Origin: Polystyrenella longa
GTDB taxonomy: Bacteria; Planctomycetota; Planctomycetia; Planctomycetales; Planctomycetaceae
Length of the DNA: 64,000 nucleotides
Direction: 5' to 3'
Assembly (NCBI RefSeq): GCF_007750395.1
Contig: NZ_CP036281.1
Coordinates: 3,557,001-3,621,000 of the forward strand
Shown here: piece by piece, positions 18,724 through 28,084 of the stretch
Layout: each line of letters begins with the position of its first letter
Position numbering within the stretch: the stretch's first letter is position 1
Notes under the pieces: generated by a model
Database searches by the model: none
Told to the model about the DNA's origin: nothing
Seen by the model: the letters and a program-made list of their open reading frames with translations, nothing else
Made by a program: the position numbers and the translations under genes

Positions 18724-19965
18724 CTACTTTTCAGAAGCGATTTTCCAGAGGGTGTCATCGCTACGTACGAACATAGCATTGTGTGCCACGGCAGGCGTGC
18801 AGAGGATTGTTTCATTCAGGGGATTCTCGGAAACGATTTTGCCTTTATCGCCAGTCAGATCTACAACAAAACAGATCCCTTCTTCATTGAAGGCATACAT
18901 TTTTCCATCGGCAATGATCGGAGTCGAAGAGAACCGACCGCCGAGTCGCAACTGCCACAAACGTTTTTCTGCTTCTACATCACCACAAGCAAGAACGCCC
19001 GAACGGTTGACTGTATAAACTTTGCCATCAAAGGCGATCGGGCTGGGCGTCGACGGCGAAAGGTTCTGAATAGAACCCAGCATCTCGGGAGCGGGGCTAC
19101 TGGCGTGAGGCTTAATCGCCGTCACCCCGTTTGACGGGACATAGATCGTCTCTCCCGCGACAACAGAAGAGGGAATGGTAGAGGCGCCATCTTCAAACGA
19201 CCAGAGGGTCTTTCCGTCCTGTGGATTAATCGCGTCCAAACCAGCGGACGATTGTAATAGCGCCACTTGCTGCAGCGAAGAGTCTCCCACGGGATACACA
19301 GAGGGAGAGGTCCAATTCGCGCGTCGGGGACGACTCAATTGCCATTTGGTTTCGCCAGTCCTGGTATCTAAGCCGAACGCAAGAGAATCGGCATCGCATT
19401 CAACCTGAAAGATTGCAACATCGTCCACTACAATCGGGCTGGAAGACATCCCTAGACTGTTAGAGGCATTGGGATAATCAAAAGTTAATCCACGGTACCA
19501 GAGCAAGTTCCCGTCGAGGTCGAGGCAAGCGACATCGTTACTGGAAAAGAAAGCGAAAATCCGTTCGCCATCCGAAGCAGGCGTTGGGGTGGCGACACAC
19601 ATTTTCTCGTGACAGATCGTTCGGCCAGTTGCTGCGAATGTCCGCTCCCAAAGCTGGTCGCCACTTTCCGCATCGTAGCAGAGAACATGCAATCGGGACT
19701 GATCAAATCCGCTACTGGAAGTCAGGTAGACTCGGTTGGAGACAACGATGGGCCCTGACAGACCACGGCCTACCAACGATTTCTTCCAGGCAATATTTTT
19801 GTCTTCACCGAATTCCAGGGGAAGGCTCGCATCGAGTGCCAGCGAAGTGCAATCGTTCCCACGGAACTGTCGCCATTCGTCCGCCTGCACCGAACTGGTC
19901 CCGTGTGATAAACAGGTCATCGCAACAAGAGCAAGTAGTAACGAGAATCGAAAAGTCAATCGCAT
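18724..19965 (-). CDS. Secreted PQQ-type beta-propeller protein
   Basis: A 413-residue protein with a signal peptide of about 28 residues (cleavage near SVQA|DEW). WRQFRGNDCTS at the mature N-terminus and repeats of the form G...LW...G are typical of the PQQ-like/BamB-like propeller family that planctomycetes encode in large numbers (LYVTSS, GDQLWERTF, GETKWQLSRP, GKTLWSFEDG, EKRLWQLRLGG). In this family many members do not bind PQQ, and no catalytic residues can be identified here. It may be a periplasmic scaffold or polymer-binding protein. crcB follows on the same strand, but a functional link is doubtful. Confidence 0.85.
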   Translation of the reverse strand: MRLTFRFSLLLALVAMTCLSHGTSSVQADEWRQFRGNDCTSLALDASLPLEFGEDKNIAWKKSLVGRGLSGPIVVSNRVYLTSSSGFDQSRLHVLCYDAESGDQLWERTFAATGRTICHEKMCVATPTPASDGERIFAFFSSNDVACLDLDGNLLWYRGLTFDYPNASNSLGMSSSPIVVDDVAIFQVECDADSLAFGLDTRTGETKWQLSRPRRANWTSPSVYPVGDSSLQQVALLQSSAGLDAINPQDGKTLWSFEDGASTIPSSVVAGETIYVPSNGVTAIKPHASSPAPEMLGSIQNLSPSTPSPIAFDGKVYTVNRSGVLACGDVEAEKRLWQLRLGGRFSSTPIIADGKMYAFNEEGICFVVDLTGDKGKIVSENPLNETILCTPAVAHNAMFVRSDDTLWKIASEK

Positions 19966-20105
19966 GTGCGGATCACCTTCTTATTTTCAATCGTCGCTTC
20001 CCGCTAACGCGAACAGGAAACAGATTTATGATCGGGTCGTGTATGAAGTCGGATTTAATTTAATGAATCGAGCTAATTTAACAGAAGAGTCAATCGGCCA
20101 GAGAA

Positions 20106-21260
20106 TTACTTCTCGGCATGCACTGCGCTGCCCACCAAATCGGAAACTCGAAACTGAAACTGGTATCGCTGGGCCCAGTCTTCTTCCTGCTCGTTCTGAA
20201 GTAATTTAAGCAGAATTTGATTTTTGCCTGCCTGCAATTCAACAGGAATTCGATACTGATCGAGTTTCATTCCGCGTTGGTATTCTTCGTGAGAGAACAT
20301 CAACTTACCATTGATCCACAACTTCCAGGCATTAGGAGTTCCCATACGGAATTCGACGGTTTGTTTCTCAGGTGAAACGAACTCCGTCGTCGCATACATG
20401 ACGGCCCCCTTGTAAGGTCCAAGATCTTCTGAGATATCAAGAATTCCATAATCTTCTTCAGTCGCCAGTTCCTGCCAGGAAACCGCTCCTTCTTTCCCCT
20501 CATAGGACGCTTCCAGGTCTACCTGTTTTTCGGGTGGGTAGGCCACATCAAATCCAATTAGTCCACTGTTATCGAACGGACCAATTAAATGCCATCTACA
20601 AAGAAAGCCAAAGTGCTCCTGTAAATTAACAGTCACGCCTAACTCTTCCAGTGGTGTAATGATCTCCTGAACCTGGTCGCTATCGACGGCCCCAGAGAGC
20701 GCTTTTTCAAAAGCAGGCTTGGCCTCTTCCGATTTCGCCTCGTGAAGGTCTTTCGCTTCTGAGATGGCAAGGGCGACCGCTTCCCGTCGCAATTCGGGGC
20801 TAGGGTCATTCAGCATACCCGTAATTAGTTCTTCCCGGTACGACTCATTGATTCCAGTCAACAGATCAAAAGCAATTTTGCGAGCTGTTGGATTGTGATT
20901 AATATCCACCACAAAAGCATGTAGCTCTTCTTGTGGCAGTGTTTGGCCCTCTTTCTTTAGCCGGCTCGCGGCAGTTTCCACGGCGTTACGCAGGTAATTG
21001 GCGGCCAGTGGGTTCGCTTCCTGGAATGCATTCAGAAGGGGCAGTAGATCGCCCGCGGACGCATTTTGTTGGAGATTCTGCAGCGCTGCAGTCGCCTGTT
21101 CACCATTTTTCGCTTTTTGATCGATCTGCTGAATCGCAGAAATATTCTCTTCAATCGTAGCCGCAGACAGGCAGATCGGTTCGATAAAGAGGACAGCGAC
21201 AGCACAAATCAGCCAGAAGAATTGGACCGATTGCTGAAGCCATGATTTCCCGGTGGGCAT
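20106..21260 (-). CDS. Exported HEAT-like repeat protein with C-terminal beta-sandwich
   Basis: About 384 residues from the ATG at 21260 (the frame is open to 21284). A hydrophobic segment (FFWLICAVAVLFIEPICLSAA) gives an export signal. Residues of about 40-200 are helical repeats resembling HEAT or armadillo units (LLTGINESYREELITGMLNDPSPELRREAVALAI). The C-terminal half (WHLIGPFDN...WKLWINGKLMFSHEE...VELQAGKNQILLKLLQ) is the sandwich found at the end of many planctomycete exported proteins, where it resembles glycoside-hydrolase-associated galactose-binding folds. No catalytic motif is seen. The upstream gene is a divergent histidine kinase. The function is unknown. Confidence 0.7.
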   Translation of the reverse strand: MPTGKSWLQQSVQFFWLICAVAVLFIEPICLSAATIEENISAIQQIDQKAKNGEQATAALQNLQQNASAGDLLPLLNAFQEANPLAANYLRNAVETAASRLKKEGQTLPQEELHAFVVDINHNPTARKIAFDLLTGINESYREELITGMLNDPSPELRREAVALAISEAKDLHEAKSEEAKPAFEKALSGAVDSDQVQEIITPLEELGVTVNLQEHFGFLCRWHLIGPFDNSGLIGFDVAYPPEKQVDLEASYEGKEGAVSWQELATEEDYGILDISEDLGPYKGAVMYATTEFVSPEKQTVEFRMGTPNAWKLWINGKLMFSHEEYQRGMKLDQYRIPVELQAGKNQILLKLLQNEQEEDWAQRYQFQFRVSDLVGSAVHAEK

Positions 21261-21494
21261 CTGTTGAACTCCCGAATAAAACAAAATCCTCAGGTTGAGC
21301 GTCCCTGAGTCGAGTCGCCTGGATACAATGATCGTAGCAGTTCCCGACGGCGATTAGCAACTAATGACACTCGAAACGAGTCTGGAATTCGCCTGATAAA
21401 ATCTGGTTGCCCGCTTTCACTGAAATACCATATGATGGGGAACGCCTGTCACTAAAAAGAAACATCCCCTTTCCCGCCCACCGAGTCTGACTGC

Positions 21495-23216
21495 ATGTCC
21501 TATCGCACCGTAAAACGCCTGTTGGGTGAAACCAGCCTCGAACGGAAATGCCGTTTTCTGTTCGGAGGCGGGTTGATGCTCCTGATTGCTGGAAGTTTTT
21601 ACTTCTATGCGTCACTGAACAGGAAATTAATTGAGAACACCAACCTCACACGCGCACGCACACTGTCCCGGGTAGTGATGCTGTCTCATCACTGGAAGCA
21701 GTCGGAACTGTCCAGCTTTCATGGGGTCATCGACCAGCTGTCTATGGATTCGCTCGCTTCAAACCCCTACGCCACTGATGAGAAGGGTGAAGACTCCGAC
21801 ATCCAGGAACCGTCAAACTTCGACTGGCAAGTCCTCAATAAGGATACAACAGAGCGTCCTCTGTACCAACAAGGGTATGAGGCGATTGACTTATTCAAGA
21901 ACGGGCAGACTGAATTCACATTAACTCAGCCTGGCACGGACTCAGAACAGGGGGATACCTATCACTATTATGCGGCCATGCGCGCCAAGCGTTCCTGCAT
22001 TGAGTGTCATTTGAAAACAGAACCCAACCTCAAGGAAGGCGATTTGCTGGGTGCCGTTTTCGTGAAGTTCCCGCTTAAGAAAACACAAAAAGCCCTCGCG
22101 ATGAATAACGCCATCCTGATGGCGACCGCGATTGTCACAGCATTCCTTGCCATGTTGGCCGCGTATGCGATCGTGCGATACGTCATTGTGAAGCCGGTAC
22201 TCCACTTGAAGGATGTCAGTGATGGAATTGCGCGCGGCATCCTGGACCTGCGAGCTGATATTCGTACCGGTGACGAATTCGAAGAATTAAGCCATGCCTT
22301 CAACCGCATGTTGCGTCACCTGGTGACGATTCAAGAAGAACTGCGCGGCGTGAATACGAACCTGGATGCAAAAGTCGATGAGCTGGCCCAGGTAAACCTG
22401 AACTTGTATGAAACCAACAAACTGAAAGACAACTTTCTGGCGACGATGAGCCATGAACTTCGCACTCCACTGAACAGTATTCTAGGCTTCAGCGAAGTGC
22501 TGGAGCAGGCACCTAACCTGAATGAGAAACAACAACGGTATGTCCACAACATCCAGCAGTCTGGCCGTGAACTCACTTCGTTAATCAATGAACTTCTCGA
22601 TCTTGCTAAGATTGAGAGCGGCAAGATGGAAGTACAGATCGTAGAGACGAGTATCAATGACCTTGTCTCGCGCCAGGTCGATGCGATTTCGTCCCTGGCT
22701 CACAAGAAGAATATCGACCTCAATCTCGTTCCTGCTGAAGACTTGAAAATCGTTCAACAGGATCCAGGCAAGTTACAGCAAATTCTGAACAACCTGCTCT
22801 CCAATGCAGTGAAGTTCACGCCTGAAGGGGGGCGAGTGAGCATTTACGTCGACAAACTGGAAGACGATAAATTCCAGATACTCGTCGAGGACACTGGTGT
22901 CGGCATTCCGCTGGACGACCAGGAAATGATCTTCGACAAGTTCCGGCAGGGAAAAAGTATCCCCGGTATGGAGGACACGATGACCCGTGAATTCGGAGGA
23001 ACAGGCTTGGGACTCTCGATCGTTAAAGAGTTAACCAAGCTGCTTGGAGGGGAGATTTTCCTCGAAAGCGAGTTCGGTAAAGGAAGTCGGTTCTTTGTCC
23101 AACTTCCCCTGGTTCTGACTGAGCCGGAACCGGAACTCATCAGTACTGGCTTCGAGTCCTTGTTAGTCGTCGATGTGCGGCATAACCACGAAGTCGACAT
23201 CGACGAACGCCGTTAA
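21495..23216 (+). CDS. Sensor histidine kinase with extracytoplasmic haem-type (DUF3365/Tll0287-like) domain
   Basis: A 573-residue kinase. Transmembrane helix 1 is at about 24-41. The sensor domain runs over about 45-200 and carries CIECH at 168-172, a c-type haem motif of the DUF3365/Tll0287-like family. Transmembrane helix 2 is at about 206-231, HAMP at 232-285, then a coiled coil. HisKA contains SHELRTPLN with phospho-acceptor His320. The ATPase domain has the N box around 432-441, DTGVG at 466-470 and GGTGLGLSI at 501-509. All catalytic motifs are present. The domain layout suggests sensing of redox state, NO or another haem ligand outside the membrane (inference). No response regulator lies nearby. 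Confidence 0.9.
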   Translation: MSYRTVKRLLGETSLERKCRFLFGGGLMLLIAGSFYFYASLNRKLIENTNLTRARTLSRVVMLSHHWKQSELSSFHGVIDQLSMDSLASNPYATDEKGEDSDIQEPSNFDWQVLNKDTTERPLYQQGYEAIDLFKNGQTEFTLTQPGTDSEQGDTYHYYAAMRAKRSCIECHLKTEPNLKEGDLLGAVFVKFPLKKTQKALAMNNAILMATAIVTAFLAMLAAYAIVRYVIVKPVLHLKDVSDGIARGILDLRADIRTGDEFEELSHAFNRMLRHLVTIQEELRGVNTNLDAKVDELAQVNLNLYETNKLKDNFLATMSHELRTPLNSILGFSEVLEQAPNLNEKQQRYVHNIQQSGRELTSLINELLDLAKIESGKMEVQIVETSINDLVSRQVDAISSLAHKKNIDLNLVPAEDLKIVQQDPGKLQQILNNLLSNAVKFTPEGGRVSIYVDKLEDDKFQILVEDTGVGIPLDDQEMIFDKFRQGKSIPGMEDTMTREFGGTGLGLSIVKELTKLLGGEIFLESEFGKGSRFFVQLPLVLTEPEPELISTGFESLLVVDVRHNHEVDIDERR

Positions 23217-23301
23217 AGCTCTCGAGTACTCGCGTAGAACGACCGAAAGAGTATGAGCGAGTTCATCATGACGAGCCCGATCTACCTTAGAGCGGCTGTG
23301 A

Positions 23302-24189
23302 TCAGGCTTCATTCATGATCAACATCGTGGCGGAATCGGGTGGTGGCACCAGATTGTAGATGAAGTGCCTCAGTCCGCGTTGATAAATCTCTCGTTCCAC
23401 AACCGCAAAATTATTGTGATTCGCTTCGGGAAGTTCCACAAACCGCTTGGGAACTCCTTTCTCGGAGAACCGTTCCGCTGCTTTGTACAGCTTTTCTCCC
23501 AGCTTCATGGGCACGATCTCGTCTTGAGTACCATGGAAGAAGATAAGTGGACAGGTCACTTGCCTGATGCGATCTATCGAGCTGTAGGATTCCACCAGGA
23601 ACTTGTGTAGAGGAAGCCGGGGATATATGGATTGGGCAGCTTCTTTGAGAGACGTGAAAGTCGCACAGAGTATAAGCCCACAGGGTGATACTTCTTGCTG
23701 ATTTAGTTCCGAAGCCAGTCTGACGGCGACGGCTCCTCCCAGTGATTGGCCACAGATCAGAACTTCTTCTGGTTTGTAATTCAGATTCTTGGTGACGTAT
23801 TCCCAAGCTGCATGGGCGTCGCGAGCTATGTCTTCTTCCCGAGGGCGTCCAGGATTGTCCCCATAACCTCGGTAGTCAAAACATACGACGTCCAGCCCCA
23901 GTTCCAGAAAGATTTTGAACTGCGTGATACGTCGTTGGCGGTTCGACGAATTTCCAGCCAGGAATAAGACAACGCGCGGTCGCGTAGGATGAGAATCGGA
24001 CCAACTGCTCTCTTCCCGATCCGCATGCTCCGACCGCAAATGCCAACCATTCAATTGAAGGTTGTCTTCTGTATGCATCTGAATATCGCGAGATAACTTC
24101 GGATCAAAATCCGTGTTCTTGACTGAAATCAACCGAGAGCGACTGGGACGATAGATGAATTTACATTGCAGGTATTGAATCAGCTTCAT
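23302..24189 (-). CDS. Alpha/beta hydrolase of the BEM46/ABHD13-like type
   Basis: A 295-residue single-domain hydrolase. The nucleophile elbow is GQSLGG with Ser149; the acid is Asp223 (HGTQDEIVP) and the base His258 (EANHNNF), so the triad is complete. FLAGNSSNRQRR near residue 77 forms the oxyanion-hole strand, and DYRGYGDNPGRP near 105 is typical of BEM46-like lipase/esterase relatives. There is no clear signal peptide, although FIYRPSRSRL after a short N-terminal stretch resembles the membrane-associated members. The substrate cannot be told from sequence. It is convergent with the histidine-kinase gene, 85 bases away. Confidence 0.85.
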   Translation of the reverse strand: MKLIQYLQCKFIYRPSRSRLISVKNTDFDPKLSRDIQMHTEDNLQLNGWHLRSEHADREESSWSDSHPTRPRVVLFLAGNSSNRQRRITQFKIFLELGLDVVCFDYRGYGDNPGRPREEDIARDAHAAWEYVTKNLNYKPEEVLICGQSLGGAVAVRLASELNQQEVSPCGLILCATFTSLKEAAQSIYPRLPLHKFLVESYSSIDRIRQVTCPLIFFHGTQDEIVPMKLGEKLYKAAERFSEKGVPKRFVELPEANHNNFAVVEREIYQRGLRHFIYNLVPPPDSATMLIMNEA

Positions 24190-24787
24190 TCTTGATGAGA
24201 TCCATCTGGAAAACGAGAAGTGGTGTGATGAACGGTTAAGAATAAACCATTCCTTTGTAGAATCTCAATCTATTTTAATGCTAACCCGCACGATCATCGA
24301 CGTTGAAACGATCTCCGGCCGGCCCATGCATACACTTCCGACTCTTTTTAAAATACAGATTCTTTCCCGCATGCTCCGCCGTGGCCCAAGCGAAATGCGG
24401 ATAGCAATGTCTTGATCACGAATCAGATTGCGGCAAGTTCATCTGCCAGCTGAAACTGATTGCGTTGATTTGCGGGAAAGGGAGTAATCCGTATAAAAAG
24501 TCTGACGACAGATTGAGTGACACAATTTCACAAGTAGAACACAGAATTGACTAAATGAAACCATAATCAGTAGGCAGCTCAATTCAAAATCGATTCGCGT
24601 GAAGTTATCGACTCTGTCATACTCTCTCAATCGTTCCAATTGCTAAGGTCGGCAAAGGAAGCTTATGATTTCCGAGGCGCACAACGGTTGAACTGGCATT
24701 CCTGATAAACAGAACCATACTAAGGTTCCATCGTTCCCTCTTTTGAGTGGAATATCAAACATTAAATTTGATTTCGAGACAAATCTC
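24190..24787. other. Long intergenic region between the hydrolase and HisA-like genes
   Basis: About 600 bases with no coding frame of the local composition and no tRNA-like cloverleaf. It lies between divergent genes, so it should hold both promoters. An AT-rich inverted repeat (ATCAAA-N7-TTTGAT, 24754-24772) sits 15 bases before the HisA-like start codon and could be a leader hairpin or an operator. Confidence 0.45.
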
Positions 24788-25528
24788 ATGAAAATAATAC
24801 CCGTACTCGACCTCAAGGGGGGACAGGTCGTCAGAGGAATTGCGGGACAACGAGAGACGTATCAACCCCTCCAGAGCCCTTTCAGCGCTAGCTCGGGCCC
24901 TGTCGAATTGGCCACCGCCATTTTCAAGCGATTCGGACTAAACCACTTCTACCTGGCCGATCTGGACGCACTGGGAGGAGAAGTCCCCAGCTTTAATGTC
25001 TATCAGACTCTAACGGATGCTGGATTCCTTTTGGACGTCGATGCAGGATGCAGCCACCTGGAACAAATTGAAGCTCTCTTCAAGGCAGGCGTGCAGCGAG
25101 CCATTATCGCGATGGAAACTCTTACAGAGAAAGACTTCCTCGCCCGTGCAGCAGAGCAATTCGGAGGCGAAAGACTTCTATTCAGTCTCGATTTACGTCA
25201 GGGAATGCCCGTCTCTGCTTACCAAGAATGGCAGAACCAGACTCCTTTGGAAATCGTGAGAGAGGTGGTCGAATTCGGTATTCAACAGATCATCGTCCTC
25301 GACATCGCTGCGGTGGGGACCGGCTCCGGTTTAACTACAGGCTCGCTGTGCCAGCAGATAGCGACTCAGTTTCCCAACGTGGAATTGATTAGCGGCGGCG
25401 GCATCCGAACTGCCGCAGAAGCCCAGGCCCTGGCGGACCAAGGCGTGATCTCCGGCCTTCTAATCTCATCCTTATTGCATCAGGAAAAACTAACCCGCGA
25501 TCAAATCGATGCGATCTCGACCCCCTAA
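24788..25528 (+). CDS. HisA/HisF-like TIM-barrel protein (TIGR00734 type)
   Basis: About 246 residues from the ATG at 24788; the frame is open to 24743, but residues before MKIIPVLDLKGG are not conserved in the family. HisA landmarks are present: the N-terminal Asp8 strand (IPVLDLKGGQVV), DLDALGG, and the phosphate-binding loops SGGGIRT and LLISSLL. The sequence resembles the TIGR00734 'hisA/hisF family' of archaea, methylotrophs and planctomycetes rather than true HisA. That family occurs with genes for tetrahydromethanopterin/methanofuran-linked C1 transfer, so a role in C1-cofactor synthesis is plausible. No his genes or C1 genes lie in the window. It is convergent with the RNase D gene, 51 bases away. 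Confidence 0.75.
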   Translation: MKIIPVLDLKGGQVVRGIAGQRETYQPLQSPFSASSGPVELATAIFKRFGLNHFYLADLDALGGEVPSFNVYQTLTDAGFLLDVDAGCSHLEQIEALFKAGVQRAIIAMETLTEKDFLARAAEQFGGERLLFSLDLRQGMPVSAYQEWQNQTPLEIVREVVEFGIQQIIVLDIAAVGTGSGLTTGSLCQQIATQFPNVELISGGGIRTAAEAQALADQGVISGLLISSLLHQEKLTRDQIDAISTP

Positions 25529-25579
25529 TCTTTCTGAAATCAAGGATATGGGTCCCCCACAACTTTGATAAAAGTCGAT

Positions 25580-26773
25580 TCACTCCGAGTCCCACTGCTC
25601 AAACCGGAGTGGATTCTCGGCCCGGGGATCAACGACTCGTAGAGAGATCTTTCCGTCAATTAGGTTCGACAGCAAGTCTCCACAGATTTCGGATCGCCAG
25701 CCTTCGGCCAGACGCGGGGTCGACTCTGAATCGCGACCGTATAGGTGCCAGCGAATCAGGTGCTTTAAATCGGCGGCCGTTCCCACAATTTGTCGCGCGA
25801 CATTTGCCTCAGCACAACGGTTGGAGAGTGCCAACGAAAGAAGTTGACCCAGTACCTGACTGTCAATTGCTGGATCACCCAAAGGAGGCTGTGGAGCAGG
25901 ATCCAGTTTCGTCTTCGGAACATCCAACCCGGCATTAATCACGTCGATCAAATCCTGATGATATCGTCGATACCCATCCCGATTGATGTCCCGTGTTTCC
26001 AACAGTTCTTTATTGGATCGAGGTTGCCGTTTTGCGAGTTCAATGATGAGGTCATCACGAAGAATGCGCTTTAACGGTCTATTAGACTTGTCTGCTTCGG
26101 ACTGTCGCCAAGCACAAATTAAACTCGCAATCTGGAACTCACGTTTATTCAGTCGGTAGATACCTGTCAGTCTCGTCCAGGGGTCTCGCGCACGATCAGA
26201 AGACTGGTCCTGAATCATCCGATCGAATTCTGATCGGGCCCATTCCATACGATCGAGTTTTTCGAGACTCTTCTTCTGTTTCATCCAGATCGGCACAACA
26301 TGCCGGACATCTTCCAGAGCGTATTCAATCTGACGTTCACTGAGTGGTCGCTGTCTCCAGTCGGTACGAGTTTCTTTGCCCGAAAGTCGAATATTCAGAC
26401 GTCGATTAACGATCGCTTCATACCCCAGGGGATAACTGCGGCTTTGCAGGCCCTCTGCTAGTTGAATATCAATCAGATTCTGCGGCGTTTTCTGGCCTTC
26501 TTCAAGGCAGAAACGGACTTCGGCCTGTCCTCCATGGACCACTACGGTCACATTCGGATCGGCCATGATCTCCCACCACTCAGATAAATTACTGAGTTCT
26601 CGGGGATCGACGACGGCTACTTCGTCGCCAAAAGCGAATTGGAGTAAACAGAGTTCAGGACGATATGTGTATTCAGAAACGAATTCGGTGTCGAAAGCAA
26701 CTATTCCAACTTCGCGTATCTTTTCACATAATGTGCTAAACCCCTGCGGTTCAACAATGAGTGGTGTCGTCAT
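25580..26773 (-). CDS. rnd: Ribonuclease D
   Basis: A 397-residue DEDD-type 3'-5' exonuclease. Asp28 and Glu30 (VAFDTEF) start the exonuclease fold. The later motifs are QLAEGLQSRSYPLGYEAIVNR-like (exo II region) and YALEDVRHV (exo III, YxxxD form). The C-terminal half carries one or two HRDC-like helical domains (RDDLIIELAKRQPRSNKELLETR). Length and order fit RNase D, which trims the 3' ends of tRNA and other small RNAs. The start ATG is followed directly by the conserved strand. It is divergently transcribed from the isocitrate-lyase-family gene. Confidence 0.9.
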   Translation of the reverse strand: MTTPLIVEPQGFSTLCEKIREVGIVAFDTEFVSEYTYRPELCLLQFAFGDEVAVVDPRELSNLSEWWEIMADPNVTVVVHGGQAEVRFCLEEGQKTPQNLIDIQLAEGLQSRSYPLGYEAIVNRRLNIRLSGKETRTDWRQRPLSERQIEYALEDVRHVVPIWMKQKKSLEKLDRMEWARSEFDRMIQDQSSDRARDPWTRLTGIYRLNKREFQIASLICAWRQSEADKSNRPLKRILRDDLIIELAKRQPRSNKELLETRDINRDGYRRYHQDLIDVINAGLDVPKTKLDPAPQPPLGDPAIDSQVLGQLLSLALSNRCAEANVARQIVGTAADLKHLIRWHLYGRDSESTPRLAEGWRSEICGDLLSNLIDGKISLRVVDPRAENPLRFEQWDSE

Positions 26774-27025
26774 AGGGAGTGGATTCTGAGCGGGATGTTT
26801 TTTGGCTGGTCAACACTCTCAGAGGAGAACTTGAGAGAGTGATCACAAACCAGTGGTCGTTAGAGAGTTAGCGTACTTACTACGTACCATCGAAATATTG
26901 TCTGCAGCTTCTATAGTATTTTTAAGAAGTCGGCACTGTCACCGAAAGACCTGCGCCGTTTAAAAGTGAAGTAAGCATAATTAAGGTTTTCATTAAACTT
27001 ATATCTCATTTTTTAAATCGAACAC

Positions 27026-27934
27026 ATGAAAAAGCATAGTTTCACCTCCAACTATCCCACATCAACCGCTCTTCGCGAAAAACTGGGACAGTCCGGTCTA
27101 ATCACGGGAATCGGTATCTATGATGCATTTTCGGCACTCATGCTGGAATCCGCCGGAGCAGAATTACTCTTCCTGGGGGGGTTCGGAGCGACGGCCAGTC
27201 AACTCGGGCTGCCTGATCTTAGCCTGATATCAGCACCTGAAATGATTACAGCGATTCGTCACATTACGAACGTTGTTCAGGTTCCCCTCATCGCAGATGG
27301 TGACACCGGTTTCGGTTGTTTGCCTAATTTAGTTCAGGCTGTCCAGCAATATGAAGATGCCGGTGCTGCGGGAATCCTTTTGGAAGACCAAACTTTTCCA
27401 AAACGTTGCGGCCACTTTCAAAACAAATCCGTCATCCCCAGCGAAGAGATGGAACGCAAACTTGGCATTGCCGTCAATGCCAGACAAAACTCAGATTTTC
27501 TGATCATCGCCCGTACAGATGCGTTGGCTGTTGAGTCATTTGACCAAGTCGTGCACCGAGTGCAACGGTACGCAGACGCTGGCGTCGACATGTGTTTCGT
27601 AGAAGCGTTGGAGACGGAAAAACAAATACGAGAACTGCCGCAAAAAGTTTCCATCCCTCTCATGATCAATATGCTCTGGGGAGGCCGCACTCCGATCCTC
27701 TCCGCATCGGAACTGGAAGAATTGGGCTACAAACTGATGGCTATTCCAATTGCTTCGTTACTGGCAGTCGGCGGAGCATTAAAAAACCTGATGGCCGATT
27801 TGCAGCAGCATGGCAAAATTGTCGACTGTGCTGATCAGTTGATCTCCTTCAAGGAGATCAAGAATGTCTTGAAGCTGGATTCGATTCTCGATTCACTCGA
27901 ATCCGACCCCAAATCGCCCATGAGCGATCACTAA
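27026..27934 (+). CDS. Isocitrate lyase / PEP mutase superfamily enzyme
   Basis: A 302-residue TIM-barrel enzyme. DGDTGFG (Asp91 and Asp93 region) and ED (120-121) are the metal-binding residues. KRCGH at 126-130 corresponds to the KKCGH catalytic loop of isocitrate and 2-methylisocitrate lyases; the Cys points to C-C lyase activity rather than PEP mutase. IARTDALAVES is another family signature. 2-Methylisocitrate lyase, oxaloacetate decarboxylase and carboxyphosphonoenolpyruvate mutase-like annotations are all possible. No methylcitrate-cycle partner genes lie nearby, so the substrate stays open. The downstream gene on the same strand is MotB-like and probably unrelated. Confidence 0.85.
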   Translation: MKKHSFTSNYPTSTALREKLGQSGLITGIGIYDAFSALMLESAGAELLFLGGFGATASQLGLPDLSLISAPEMITAIRHITNVVQVPLIADGDTGFGCLPNLVQAVQQYEDAGAAGILLEDQTFPKRCGHFQNKSVIPSEEMERKLGIAVNARQNSDFLIIARTDALAVESFDQVVHRVQRYADAGVDMCFVEALETEKQIRELPQKVSIPLMINMLWGGRTPILSASELEELGYKLMAIPIASLLAVGGALKNLMADLQQHGKIVDCADQLISFKEIKNVLKLDSILDSLESDPKSPMSDH

Positions 27935-28084
27935 AGAGACTCTTCTCTCTAATCTCTTTAAATAAGGCTCGAATGTCTCTTTCTATAGAACCGATATAAC
28001 CGGTAGCGATGCAGCTGCGTTCCTCTGCGCGCTAAGGATTTGTATGTTCCCTCGGTGAATTGTGGAAGAGACAGGATTGGAGTA

